This document shows, piece after piece, positions 32,401 to 41,097 of a DNA stretch of 64,000 nucleotides. The stretch comes from Jiangella mangrovi (lineage in GTDB: Bacteria > Actinomycetota > Actinomycetes > Jiangellales > Jiangellaceae): assembly GCF_014204975.1 (NCBI RefSeq), contig NZ_JACHMM010000001.1:6262037-6326036 (forward strand), given 5' to 3'. Under the pieces are notes generated by a model, which saw nothing but the letters and a program-made list of their open reading frames with translations, was not told where the DNA came from and ran no database searches. A program made the translations under genes and the position numbers. The stretch's first letter is position 1, and each line of letters starts with the position of its first letter.

Positions 32401-33771
32401 TCAGACCCGGGGGGCGAGGCCCTCGGCGGCCATCTCCTTCAGCACGGCGCCGGCGGCGTCGAGCGTGCGCTCGATGTCCTCGTCGGTGTGCGAGCCGGAC
32501 ACGTGGTTGCGCTTGAGGGCGATCGGCAGCATGAGGAAGCCCTTGTCGGTCATCCGCCGGTGGAAGGTGACGTAGGCGCGGGCGTCGTTGCGCAGCAGGT
32601 CGCGGTAGCCGCGGACCGGCGGCGCGACGAAGTAGACGTTGAACGTGCCGCCGAAACCGCTGACCGAGGCCGAGATGCCGTTCTCCGCGAGCAGCGCCGC
32701 CAGCCCGTCGCGCATCCGCTGGCCCAGCCGGTGCGTCCGCTCGTAGAAGTCGGGGTGGTCGCGCAGGTAGCTCACCGTCGCGATCGTCGCAGCGGCCGAG
32801 ACGCGGTTGCCGTTGAAGGTGCCGGCCATCAGGACGTCGCCGCCGGCGGTGTCGAAGCGCTCCATGAGCTCGCGCCGCCCGGCCAGCCCCGACACCGGGA
32901 AGCCGTTGCCCATCGCCTTGCCGTACGTCGTGAGGTCCGGCAGCACGCCGCAGACCTGCTGGTAGCCGCCCAGGCTGTGCCGGAAGCCGGTGATGACCTC
33001 GTCGAAGATCAGCAGCGAGCCCTGCTCGCGCGTCAGCGTGCGCAGACCCTCGACGAACTCCTGGGTGGGCAGCAGCGCGCCGACGTTGTGCGGGATCGGC
33101 TCGAGGATCACGGCCGCGATCTGCTCCGGGTGCGCCTCGTAGAGGGCGCGGACGGAGTCGAGGTCGTTGAACTCCGCGATCACCGTGGCGTCGAGGACGG
33201 CGTCGAGGATGCCGGCCGACAACGGGTCGCGGCCGTACGCACGCTCCGGCGGCGAGATCATGTTGCGGGCGACGGAGTCCGACCACCCGTGGTAGGTGCC
33301 CTGGAACTTCACCAGCAGCGGCCGCCCGGTGACGGCGCGGGCCATGCGGATCGAGTGCGCCACCGCCTCGCTGCCGCTCATGACCGTCACAGCCTGCTCC
33401 GCCGACGGGATCACGCTGGTCAGCAGCTCGGCCATCTCGATCTCGAGCTCGGTGATGCCCAGGCCGATGAGGTCGGGCCGGTCCGTGATCGCGCTGATCA
33501 CGGCCTGGTTGACCACCGGGTGGTTGTGCCCGAGCAGCACCGCGCCGAACGCCGCGTGGTAGTCGAGGTAGCGCCGCCCGTCCGCGTCGGTGACGTAGGC
33601 GCCGTCGGCCCCGGTGAACGCGTACGGCGAGCCGATCCACCGCGTCACGGTGTTCGCGCCGCCCGGGATGACCCGGCGGGCCGCCTCGTCGAGCGCCGCG
33701 CCGCGAGGAGACGCGACGGAGCCCACGGACAGGGTGCCCACCGTGCGCGGCTGCAGGTCTGGGATGGCCAT
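32401..33771 (-). CDS. class III aminotransferase, glutamate-1-semialdehyde aminomutase-like
   Basis: 456 residues from the ATG at 33771, preceded by AGGGGA at good spacing; the frame extends further upstream but across the promoter. GGANTVTRWIG, YLDYHAAFGAVLLGHNHP, MSGSEAVAHSIRMAR, IFDEVITGFRHSLGGYQ and the PLP-Lys segment YGKAMGNGFP are all present. In this catabolic setting it is more likely a sugar-amine, beta-amino-acid or amino-acid aminotransferase than the heme-pathway enzyme. It is divergent from the Gfo/Idh gene at 33926. Confidence 0.9.
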   Translation of the reverse strand: MAIPDLQPRTVGTLSVGSVASPRGAALDEAARRVIPGGANTVTRWIGSPYAFTGADGAYVTDADGRRYLDYHAAFGAVLLGHNHPVVNQAVISAITDRPDLIGLGITELEIEMAELLTSVIPSAEQAVTVMSGSEAVAHSIRMARAVTGRPLLVKFQGTYHGWSDSVARNMISPPERAYGRDPLSAGILDAVLDATVIAEFNDLDSVRALYEAHPEQIAAVILEPIPHNVGALLPTQEFVEGLRTLTREQGSLLIFDEVITGFRHSLGGYQQVCGVLPDLTTYGKAMGNGFPVSGLAGRRELMERFDTAGGDVLMAGTFNGNRVSAAATIATVSYLRDHPDFYERTHRLGQRMRDGLAALLAENGISASVSGFGGTFNVYFVAPPVRGYRDLLRNDARAYVTFHRRMTDKGFLMLPIALKRNHVSGSHTDEDIERTLDAAGAVLKEMAAEGLAPRV

Positions 33772-33798
33772 GTCGTCCCCTTGATCTGAACCTTGATC

Positions 33799-33850
33799 TG
33801 GAATTGTGTTTTGTATTTGGAGGCTAAGGACCGCCACAGTTCCATGTCAA
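33799..33850 (-). promoter_or_regulatory. promoter plus dyad operator of the aminotransferase gene
   Basis: Minus strand: TTGACA (33845-33850), 18-base spacer, TAGCCT (33821-33826), then the dyad whose plus-strand form is TGGAA-TTGTG-TTTTG (33799-33813). The dyad begins 37 bases after the -35 start, at the expected transcription start. Confidence 0.65.
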
Positions 33851-33860
33851 CCACCAGGCA

Positions 33861-33911
33861 CTTGACAGTGGACTACCGAGACCTAGTCTTGAGTTGTGGA
33901 ATCGAGTTCCG
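33861..33911 (+). promoter_or_regulatory. promoter plus dyad operator of the Gfo/Idh operon
   Basis: TTGACA (33861-33866), 16-base spacer, TAGTCT (33883-33888), then TGGAA-TCGAG-TTCCG (33897-33911). Transcription would start near 33895, at or one base before the GTG at 33896, so either the operator lies in the 5' leader or a leaderless message begins there. Confidence 0.7.
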
Positions 33912-33925
33912 GATATAACCCGCGG

Positions 33926-34909
33926 GTGGGCGTCCTCGTCGTCGGCACCGGCGCCATCGCCGAGCTGCACCTCGCCGCCGTCCACCGTCACCCCGATGCC
34001 GAACTGGCCGGCGTCGTCGACCTCGTCCCCGCGCGCGCCGCCGCGGCCGCCCGCGCCAACGGCGGCGCCCCGTGGAGCGCGGACCTCGCCGAGGCACTGG
34101 CCTGGCCCGGCGTCGACGCCGTCATCGCCTGCGCGCCCAACGACGCCCACGCCGAGATCGGCGTCGCGGTCGCGGCCGCGGGCAAGCACCTGCTCATCGA
34201 GAAGCCGCTGGCCACGACCGTCGACGACGCGCACCGGCTGGTCGCGGCGTTCGCCGAGCGCGGCCTGATCCTCACCGCCGCGCACACGCACCGGCACTAC
34301 GAGTACGCGCGCTCCGTGCACGCCGCCATCGCGGCCGGCGCGGTCGGGCTGCCGCGGCTGATCCGCCTCAGCGTCCTCGGCGGCTGGATCTGGCCGGACT
34401 GGCGCGCCTGGGTGCTCGACCCGGCGAAGTCCGGCGGCCACGAGCTGCACAACGGCGTGCACCTGCTCGACCTCGTGACCTGGTGGATGGGCGACCGGCC
34501 CACGCGGGTCTTCGCGCGCGGCCGCAAGCAGACCGCGGCCGAGCTCGAGATCCACGACTACCTCGAGCTCGTCGTCGAGTTCGAGGGCGGCGGCGTCGCC
34601 GTCTGCGAGATGAGCCGCGGCCACCGCCCGGCGACGCTCGGCTACCGCGACGTGCTAGCGGTCGGCGACGGCGGCAGCCTGGCGGTCCCGTGGGACGCGG
34701 CCGCGTCGGTGCTGTTCGGCGAGTCCGGCACGGCGCTGCTCCCGGTCGCCGAGTCCGACGGCTTCGCCACCCAGTTGGACGCCTGGCTGACGGCGGTGCG
34801 CGGCGGCCCCGACCCGATGCCCGCCGCCGAGGCCGCGCTGGCCGTCACGCTCGCGGTCGCCGCGCGGCGGTCCATCGCCGACGGCGTCCCGGTGGAGGTT
34901 GCGGCATGA
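33926..34909 (+). CDS. Gfo/Idh/MocA-family oxidoreductase
   Basis: 327 residues from the GTG at 33926 (VGVLVVGTGAIAELHLAAV). An in-frame GTG at 33896 would add ten residues encoded by the operator itself. The Rossmann GTGAIAE, ACAPNDAHAEIGVAVAAAGKH and IEKPLATT (EKP Lys) are standard, and GGHELHNGVHLLDLVTWWMG supplies the catalytic-region Asp/His. It is followed with a 4-base overlap by a shortened relative. Likely NAD(P)-dependent oxidation of a sugar derivative. Confidence 0.88.
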   Translation: MGVLVVGTGAIAELHLAAVHRHPDAELAGVVDLVPARAAAAARANGGAPWSADLAEALAWPGVDAVIACAPNDAHAEIGVAVAAAGKHLLIEKPLATTVDDAHRLVAAFAERGLILTAAHTHRHYEYARSVHAAIAAGAVGLPRLIRLSVLGGWIWPDWRAWVLDPAKSGGHELHNGVHLLDLVTWWMGDRPTRVFARGRKQTAAELEIHDYLELVVEFEGGGVAVCEMSRGHRPATLGYRDVLAVGDGGSLAVPWDAAASVLFGESGTALLPVAESDGFATQLDAWLTAVRGGPDPMPAAEAALAVTLAVAARRSIADGVPVEVAA

Positions 34910-35667
34910 CCGGCCCCACGCTCCGCGCCCGGCTCCTCGGGCTGACCGAGCAGCACCCGTACGTGACGGCGTTCCGGTCGCACCCCGGCTTCCGGGTCGT
35001 CACCGGCGACGACGAGGCCGAGGTCGTCTTCGTCGCCGCGCCGCTCGCCGACCGGCCGCGCACCGTCGAGGCCGCGATCAAGGCCGGCAAGCACGTCGTC
35101 GTGCACGGCGTGCTGGCCGAGGACCCGGACGACGCCGCGGCCATCGCCGCGCTCGCACGCGACCAGGGCACCGTCTGCCTGCCGGACTACCACGTACGGT
35201 TCCAGCCGGCCGTGCGCGCGGCCCGGGCCGCGGTGGCGGCCGGCCGCATCGGGCTGCCGTGGAACCTGCAGGGCGACCTCGTCAGCGCCGACACCGACGC
35301 CCGCCCGCAGTCGCTGGCCGTCCACGCCGTCGACACCGCGCGGGCGCTCGTCGGGCTGCCGGTCCGCGCGGTGCGCACGCACGACGCCGGCAGCGTGCTG
35401 CTGCTCCTGCTGACCCACGACCACGGCGTCACCAGCACGCTCGCCGTCGGGCACGCACCCGGCGCGGATACTCACCGCTACCGGATCAGCGGCTCGCACG
35501 GCATGCTCGACGTCGACGCGAGCAAGCCCGCCTGGGCCGGCGGCGCGTCGATGGCCGGGCTGCTCACCGAACTGCACACCGCCGTCGTCACCGGACGGCC
35601 GGCTGAGCTGAGCCTCGACGACGCGGTCGAGGCGCAGCGGGTCATCACCGAGGGGAGCACGGCATGA
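34906..35667 (+). CDS. shortened Gfo/Idh/MocA-like protein
   Basis: 253 residues. It aligns in plan with Gfo/Idh proteins but the glycine-rich Rossmann strand at the N-terminus is absent: it starts TGPTLRARLLGLTEQHPYV and reaches EVVFVAAPLADRPRTVEAAIKAGKHVVV directly. The EKP motif is replaced by HGVLAED. YHVRFQPAVRAARAAVAAG and ISGSHGMLDVD remain. It may be a structural or regulatory partner of the full-length gene upstream rather than an independent dehydrogenase. Overlaps on both sides indicate tight co-translation. Confidence 0.72.
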   Translation: MTGPTLRARLLGLTEQHPYVTAFRSHPGFRVVTGDDEAEVVFVAAPLADRPRTVEAAIKAGKHVVVHGVLAEDPDDAAAIAALARDQGTVCLPDYHVRFQPAVRAARAAVAAGRIGLPWNLQGDLVSADTDARPQSLAVHAVDTARALVGLPVRAVRTHDAGSVLLLLLTHDHGVTSTLAVGHAPGADTHRYRISGSHGMLDVDASKPAWAGGASMAGLLTELHTAVVTGRPAELSLDDAVEAQRVITEGSTA

Positions 35668-36524
35668 GGCTGGTCAGCTACCTGCGCGACGGCGCACTGC
35701 GCCACGGCGTGGTCGCGGACGCCGAGCACGTGGTCGAGCTCGGCGACGGCGACCTCGCTGTCCTGCTCGAGGCGCATGGCACGCTGCGCGACTGGACCCC
35801 GCCCGGCGGGCCGCGGCACCGGCTCGACGGCGTCCGGCTCCGGGCGCCGCTCACCCGGCCCGGCAAGCTGCTCGCCACCGCCGCGAACTACCAGGCGCAC
35901 GTCGTCGAGGGCGGCGCGGCGCCGCTGGACAAGTCGGCCCTGGCGCCGCGGCTGTTCCTCATGCCGCCGACCGCCGTCGCCGGCCCCGGCGACCCGATCA
36001 CGCTCCCCTCGGTCAGCAGCCAGATCGACTGGGAGGCCGAGCTGGTGGTCGTCGTCGGCGCCCGGGCCCGCGACCTCACGCCGGACGAGGCGCTCGGCGT
36101 CGTCGCCGGGTACGCCACCGGCAACGACGTCTCGGCCCGCTCGATGGACTACGGCTACCCGCGTGACACCGACGCCGCCGTCGGGTTCTTCGACTGGCTG
36201 GCGGGCAAGTGGCCCGACGGCTTCTGCCCCTTCGGCCCGTACCTGATGACGGCCGACGAGGTGCCCGACCCGCAAGACCTGCCGATCACGCTGACGGTCA
36301 ACGGGAACCTCAAGCAGGCGGGCTCGACCAAGGACATGATCTTCACCGTGGCCGAGCTGCTCGCCTTCGCCTCGCGGCTGATGACCCTCGAGCCCGGCGA
36401 CGTGCTGCTGACCGGCACCCCCGCCGGCGTCGGCATGGCCAGCGGCGAGTTCCTGGCCGACGGCGACGAGGTCACCGTGAGCATCGGGGCGCTCGGCGAG
36501 CTGACCAACCGGATGGTGAAGTGA
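35664..36524 (+). CDS. fumarylacetoacetate hydrolase (FAH) family protein
   Basis: 286 residues. The metal-binding glutamates and aspartate lie in the expected pattern: IDWEAELVVVVG, then GNDVSARSMDY; TLEPGDVLLTGTPAGVG is the family C-terminal signature. Members hydrolyse C-C bonds of acylpyruvates or decarboxylate or dehydrate 2-keto acids, including 2,4-diketo-3-deoxy sugar acids. In this operon it is a good candidate for the C-C-cleaving step after sugar-acid dehydration. Overlaps with both neighbours. Confidence 0.9.
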   Translation: MRLVSYLRDGALRHGVVADAEHVVELGDGDLAVLLEAHGTLRDWTPPGGPRHRLDGVRLRAPLTRPGKLLATAANYQAHVVEGGAAPLDKSALAPRLFLMPPTAVAGPGDPITLPSVSSQIDWEAELVVVVGARARDLTPDEALGVVAGYATGNDVSARSMDYGYPRDTDAAVGFFDWLAGKWPDGFCPFGPYLMTADEVPDPQDLPITLTVNGNLKQAGSTKDMIFTVAELLAFASRLMTLEPGDVLLTGTPAGVGMASGEFLADGDEVTVSIGALGELTNRMVK

Positions 36525-38098
36525 CCGGGGGCCTGACCATCCTCCTGAGCGGCGGCGACGTCCTCGACGGGCTCGGCGGGCCGGCGGTCCGCGCCGACGT
36601 GCTGGTCCGCGACGGGAGGGTAGTCGCGGACGGGCGCCCCGACACCGCCGTCGATGTCACCGGCCTCACCGTCTGCCCCGGCTTCGTCGACCTGCACTCG
36701 CACTCCGACCTCACGCTGCTGTCCGCGCCGGAGGCGCCGAGCAAGGTCCGCCAGGGTGTCACCACCGAGGTCGTCGGCAACTGCGGCCTGGGTGTCGCAC
36801 CCATCGCGGACGAGGCCGACGTACCTGAGCTTCGCGCCGCCGCCGGATACCTCGACCTCGACCCGGACGTGGCGTTCGGCTGGCGCGGCTTCGGCGAGTA
36901 CCTCGACGCGCTGACGGCGGCCCGGACCAGCGTCAACGTCGCCGCGCTCGTCCCGCACCTGCCGCTGCACGTCGCCGCCGCCGGCTGGGACGATGGCCAG
37001 GCCGACCTCGACCGGCTGCGCGGCCTGCTCACAGAGTCGTTCGAGGCGGGCGCGGCGGGGGTCTCGACGGGGCTCTGCTACGGCCCGCTGGCGCACGCGG
37101 ACGAGGCGGAGCTGACGGCGATCGGCGAGGTCGCCGCGCGCCACGGCCGGCTGTTCGCATGGCACCTGCGCGACTACGGCGCCGGCCTGATGGACGCCGT
37201 CGACGAGGCGCTGCGGGTGGCCGAGCGCACCGGCTGCCGGACGCAGCTCTCGCACCTCGTCTCCGTCGGCAGGAAGAACTGGGGCGGGGTCGCGGCCGCC
37301 CTCGAGCGCATCGACGCCGCCCGCGAGCGCGGCGTGGACGTCGCCGTCGACGTCTACCCGTACCTCGCCGGCAACGCCCCGCTCTCGCAGCTGCTGCCGG
37401 CGTGGGCGCAGAACGGCGGCGCCGACGCGATGCGCGCGCGGCTGGCCGACCCGGACGTGCGCGAGCGGGTCGCCGTCGCCTGGCGGGACCTGCCGTGGAC
37501 CTGGGACGAGATCACCGTCAGCCGGGTGCCGCCCGGCTCCCCCGGGTCCCCCGACGACGCCACCACCGGCCGTACGCTGGCCGAGCACGCGGACCCGGCG
37601 GAGGCCGCGATGGACCTCATCCAGCGCCACGGCAACGCCGTCCTCGCCGTCGGGACCGGCCGCAGCGAGGACGACCTGCTCGCGGCGCTGCGCCACCCGG
37701 TGTCGGTCATCGGCTCCGACGGCTTGGCCACGGACCCCGACGGCCCCACCGGCGCCGGCCTGCCGCACCCGCGCTCCTACGGCACCTACGCCCGGCTGCT
37801 CAGCGACTACACCGGGCCGGGCCGCCTGAGCCTGCCCGAGGCCGTCGCCAAGTGCACGTCCGCGCCGGCGGCGCGGGCCGGGCTGCGCGACCGGGGCGTG
37901 TTGACGGCAGGCCGCCCCGCCGACATCGTCGTCCTCGACCCGGACACCGTCACCGACCACGCCACGTACGCCGACCCGCAGCGCTTCCCCGGCGGCATCG
38001 CGCTGGTCATGGTCAACGGGATGATCGTGGTGGACGGCCGCGGCCACACCGGCACGCGGCCCGGGAGCGTCCTTCGAACCCGAGGAGAAGCCCTGTGA
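36521..38098 (+). CDS. N-acyl-D-amino-acid deacylase (D-aminoacylase) family amidohydrolase
   Basis: 525 residues from a GTG overlapping the FAH stop. The metal site HSHSD (His59, His61) and the conserved Cys88 in GNCG are diagnostic for D-aminoacylases; RTQLSHLVSVG supplies a later His and IGSDGLATD the Asp. The small beta domain is split between the N- and C-termini (VRDGRVVADG; GRPADIVVLDPDTV). It should remove an N-acyl group from a D-amino acid or similar amide. Its downstream neighbours handle D-amino acids and amidohydrolysis. Confidence 0.9.
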   Translation: MTGGLTILLSGGDVLDGLGGPAVRADVLVRDGRVVADGRPDTAVDVTGLTVCPGFVDLHSHSDLTLLSAPEAPSKVRQGVTTEVVGNCGLGVAPIADEADVPELRAAAGYLDLDPDVAFGWRGFGEYLDALTAARTSVNVAALVPHLPLHVAAAGWDDGQADLDRLRGLLTESFEAGAAGVSTGLCYGPLAHADEAELTAIGEVAARHGRLFAWHLRDYGAGLMDAVDEALRVAERTGCRTQLSHLVSVGRKNWGGVAAALERIDAARERGVDVAVDVYPYLAGNAPLSQLLPAWAQNGGADAMRARLADPDVRERVAVAWRDLPWTWDEITVSRVPPGSPGSPDDATTGRTLAEHADPAEAAMDLIQRHGNAVLAVGTGRSEDDLLAALRHPVSVIGSDGLATDPDGPTGAGLPHPRSYGTYARLLSDYTGPGRLSLPEAVAKCTSAPAARAGLRDRGVLTAGRPADIVVLDPDTVTDHATYADPQRFPGGIALVMVNGMIVVDGRGHTGTRPGSVLRTRGEAL

Positions 38099-38922
38099 TC
38101 GACGTACACACCCACTGCCTGCTGCGTGAGCACTGGGGCCACGAGTGGGAGCGGCACTGGCAGCCGGTGTACGGCCGCGAGTGGACCGACGTCAGCACCG
38201 AGCACTTCGACGAGGCGATGCAGGGGGTCACGACGGCGTTCGTGTTCGGCCTGCGCGCCACGGCCGTGGGGGTGGCGACGCCGAACGACTTCGTGGCCTG
38301 GTTCTGCGCGAACACCGCCACCGACACCGTCGGCTTCATGGCGCTGGACCCGTCGGACCCGGACGCGCTGGACCAGCTGGCCGACGGCGTCGCGAAGGGG
38401 CTGCGCGGCATCAAGCTGTACCCGGTGCTCGCCCGGTTCGACCCGCGCGACACCGCGTACGACCCGTTCTACCGCGCGGCGACGGAGCACGGGCTGGTCG
38501 TCCTGTGGCACATGGGCGCCACGCCGAGCCCGGCCGGCGACCTGTCGCTGAGCGAGCCGCTGCTGGTCGACGACGTCGCGCGGCGGCACCCCGACCTCGT
38601 GCAGATCATCGCGCACCTGGGTCACCCGTGGCAGCGCGAGACGATCGTCGTGCTGCGCAAGAACCGCCGCGTCTTCGCCGATGTGTCCGCCGCCTGGGCG
38701 CTGCCGTTCGACGGCTACCACGCGCTCGTGCGCGCCCAGGAGTGGAACGTGGTGCCGAAGCTGCTGTTCGGCTCGGACTACCCGCTGTGGACGCCGGCGC
38801 AGGCCGCCGACGGGCTGCGGATGCTGGCCGGCATGCGCCCGGACGGGTTGCCGCGGATCGAGGCGTCGACCCTCGAGTGGCTGATCGACGGCGACCCGCG
38901 GCCGGCGCTGGGGCTCGCGTGA
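38095..38922 (+). CDS. amidohydrolase-2 (ACMSD-like) family hydrolase
   Basis: 275 residues beginning with the metal-site motif VIDVHTH at the very N-terminus (GTG start overlapping the upstream stop). IKLYPVLARFDP, LWHMGATPSP, IAHLGHPWQRE and LLFGSDYPLW supply the remaining His and Asp ligands in amidohydrolase-2 order. Members decarboxylate or hydrolyse small carboxylates and lactones. The role here, perhaps lactone opening or decarboxylation, is inferred only from the operon. Confidence 0.88.
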   Translation: MIDVHTHCLLREHWGHEWERHWQPVYGREWTDVSTEHFDEAMQGVTTAFVFGLRATAVGVATPNDFVAWFCANTATDTVGFMALDPSDPDALDQLADGVAKGLRGIKLYPVLARFDPRDTAYDPFYRAATEHGLVVLWHMGATPSPAGDLSLSEPLLVDDVARRHPDLVQIIAHLGHPWQRETIVVLRKNRRVFADVSAAWALPFDGYHALVRAQEWNVVPKLLFGSDYPLWTPAQAADGLRMLAGMRPDGLPRIEASTLEWLIDGDPRPALGLA

Positions 38923-40022
38923 CGAGCGGTCTCGACGACGTCGCCACCCCGGCGCTGCTGGTCGACCAGCAGCGGCTGGACGCCAACCTGGCCGGCATGG
39001 CGGCGCTGCTGGCGTCGGCGGGCGTGGCGCACCGGCCGCACTTCAAGACCTCGAAGTGCCTGGAGGTGGCCCGGCGGCAGCTCGCGCACGGTGCCGTTGG
39101 GTTCACGTGCGCGACCCCGGCCGAGGTCCGACTGCTGCTGGACGCCGGCGTCGAGGACGTCCTGTGGGCGCACGCGCCGGTCGGCCCGACCAAGGTCGCG
39201 TTCGCCGTGGCGGCCGCCGCGGACGGCCGGCTGACCGTCGCGCTCGACTCCGCCGAGGTGGCCGAGCCGCTCGCTGCGGCGGCGTCGGCCGCCGGGGTCA
39301 CCGTGCCGTACCTGCTCGAGGTCGACACCGGGCTGGGCCGCATGGGCGTCGCCCCGGAGGACGCCGTCGCCGCGGTCGAGAAGCTGGCGCCGTACCGCTC
39401 GCTGGTCCTGCGCGGCGTGATGACGCAGGAAGGGCACGTCGGCGCCGCGCTGGGCGACCGCGAGGCGCAGGCCGAGGCCGGACGAGCTGCCGGCACGGCG
39501 ATGGTCGAGGCGGCCGAGGCGCTGCGGGCGGCCGGGCACGACTGCCCGGTCGTGTCGGTCGGGTCGACCCCGGGCGCGGCCAGCACGCCGTGCGTCCCCG
39601 GCGTCACCGAGGCCCGGCCCGGTACGTACGTCTACTACGACAGCAACCAGGTCGCCGTCGGCGCCGCGGCCCTCGCCGACTGCGCGCTGACGGTGCTCAC
39701 GCGCGTCGTCAGCACCCAGCGCGGCGACCGCGTGATCGTCGACGCCGGGTTGAAGGCGATGAGCAACGACCCGGCCGCGGCCGGCGGCGGGCTGGGGACG
39801 GTCTGCAACGCCGTTCTCGCTCCCCTGCCAGGTGTCGTGTTCGCCTACGCACACGAGGAGCACGGGTTCCTCACCGGGCCCGGGACGGCGGGGCTCGCCG
39901 TCGGCGACCTGCTGCGGATCGTGCCCAACCACGCCTGCGGCACGACGAACATGTTCAGCGCCGTGCACGTGGTCGACGACGGCGCCGTCGTCGACCAGTG
40001 GCCGATCGAGGCGAGGCACTGA
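38919..40022 (+). CDS. D-threonine aldolase / D-serine dehydratase-like PLP enzyme
   Basis: 367 residues. The alanine-racemase-type N-domain has PLP Lys43 in RPHFKTSK, TCATPAEVRLLLDAG and EVDTGLGRMG. The C-domain carries the zinc-binding pair His338-x-Cys340 (NHACGTTN) typical of DSD1-type enzymes. It should cleave or dehydrate a beta-hydroxy-D-amino acid. Following the D-aminoacylase, it suggests breakdown of an N-acylated D-hydroxyamino acid. GTG start overlaps the preceding stop. Confidence 0.9.
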   Translation: MTSGLDDVATPALLVDQQRLDANLAGMAALLASAGVAHRPHFKTSKCLEVARRQLAHGAVGFTCATPAEVRLLLDAGVEDVLWAHAPVGPTKVAFAVAAAADGRLTVALDSAEVAEPLAAAASAAGVTVPYLLEVDTGLGRMGVAPEDAVAAVEKLAPYRSLVLRGVMTQEGHVGAALGDREAQAEAGRAAGTAMVEAAEALRAAGHDCPVVSVGSTPGAASTPCVPGVTEARPGTYVYYDSNQVAVGAAALADCALTVLTRVVSTQRGDRVIVDAGLKAMSNDPAAAGGGLGTVCNAVLAPLPGVVFAYAHEEHGFLTGPGTAGLAVGDLLRIVPNHACGTTNMFSAVHVVDDGAVVDQWPIEARH

Positions 40023-40023
40023 C

Positions 40024-41097
40024 GTGATCATCACCGACGTGACCACCGTCCTGCTGCGCGCGGAGCACACCGCCGCGATCGTCGAGGTGCGCACCGACGC
40101 CGGGCTCGTGGGGATCGGCGAGACCTACGCCGGCGCGTTCGTCCCGCACACCGTGCCACCGCTCGTCGACCGGTTCGCGGCGCTGCTGACCGGCCGCAGC
40201 ATCGACGCCGACGACCCGGCCGCCGAACTGCGGCGGCTGCGCCGCGAGACGGCGTTCTGGGCGTCGGCGGGGCTCGGCGCGGGTGTGCTCGCGGGCGTCG
40301 AGGCGGCGCTGTGGGACCTGTGCGGGAAGGCGCTCCAGCTGCCGGTGTACCGGCTGCTCGGCGGGCCTCAGCACGACCGGCTGCCGGTCCTGGTCACCGG
40401 CGGGGTCGCGCGGCAGCCGGCCGGCGAGCTGCTGCGGGCGATCGAACGACACCTGGACCGCGGCTTCGCCGGCGTGCGGCTCGGCGTCGACGAGGACGAC
40501 GACCTCGCCGCCCTGCTCGCGCAGCTGCGCGACCGGCTCGGTCCCGGCCCGGAGCTGGCGTTCGACTGCCACATGGAGCTGCGTCCGCCGGACCGGCGCT
40601 GGGACGTCGCGGCCGCGGCGGACGTGCTGGCCGCCGCGGCGCCGTACCGGCCGCTGTACGTCGAGGAGCCGCTGGTCTACGACGACCCGGCCGCCTACGC
40701 GGCGTTGCGTAACGCGTCGGACGTCCTCGTCGCCGGCGGCGAGCGGCTGGCCAGCCACGCCGAGTTCGCACCCTGGCTGCGGGCCGGCGCCTTCGGCGTG
40801 GCCCAGCCGGACGCCTCGTGGGCCGGGCTCACCGACCTGCTCGCCGTCGCCGCCGGTGGGGTGCCGATCGCGCCGCACAGCTGGAGCGCCGGCGTCGGCA
40901 CGCTGCAGAACATCCACGCGGGGTTCGCCTGCGCGAGCACGCTGGCGCTGGAGCTGCCGCCGTCGCCCGGCCCGCTGCACACCGAGCTGTGGGGCGACGC
41001 CGTCACCGTCCGCGACGGCCGCCTGCTGCCGCCGGAGGCGCCGGGCTGGGGCGCCCGGCTGACCGACGACGTCAAGGACTGGTTCGCGCTGCGCTGA
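40024..41097 (+). CDS. enolase-superfamily (mandelate racemase/MLE) enzyme lacking the second-strand lysine
   Basis: 357 residues from a GTG at 40024. Metal ligands Asp181 (FDCHME), Glu214 (VEEPL) and Glu240 (AGGERL) and the base His285 (APHSWSAG) parallel those of the paralogue at 21354. Where that protein has Lys163 this one has Arg152 (GVRLGVDE), and no KxK motif is present. It may be a dehydratase relying on His285 alone. One base separates it from the PLP gene. Its last 26 bases overlap the convergent hotdog gene. Confidence 0.85.
   Translation: MIITDVTTVLLRAEHTAAIVEVRTDAGLVGIGETYAGAFVPHTVPPLVDRFAALLTGRSIDADDPAAELRRLRRETAFWASAGLGAGVLAGVEAALWDLCGKALQLPVYRLLGGPQHDRLPVLVTGGVARQPAGELLRAIERHLDRGFAGVRLGVDEDDDLAALLAQLRDRLGPGPELAFDCHMELRPPDRRWDVAAAADVLAAAAPYRPLYVEEPLVYDDPAAYAALRNASDVLVAGGERLASHAEFAPWLRAGAFGVAQPDASWAGLTDLLAVAAGGVPIAPHSWSAGVGTLQNIHAGFACASTLALELPPSPGPLHTELWGDAVTVRDGRLLPPEAPGWGARLTDDVKDWFALR

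Noticed and set aside
32401-33771. HemL (heme-pathway glutamate-1-semialdehyde aminomutase)
   Set aside because: Motifs are HemL-like, but there are no tetrapyrrole genes around it and it shares the operator dyad with catabolic genes. A catabolic aminotransferase is more likely.
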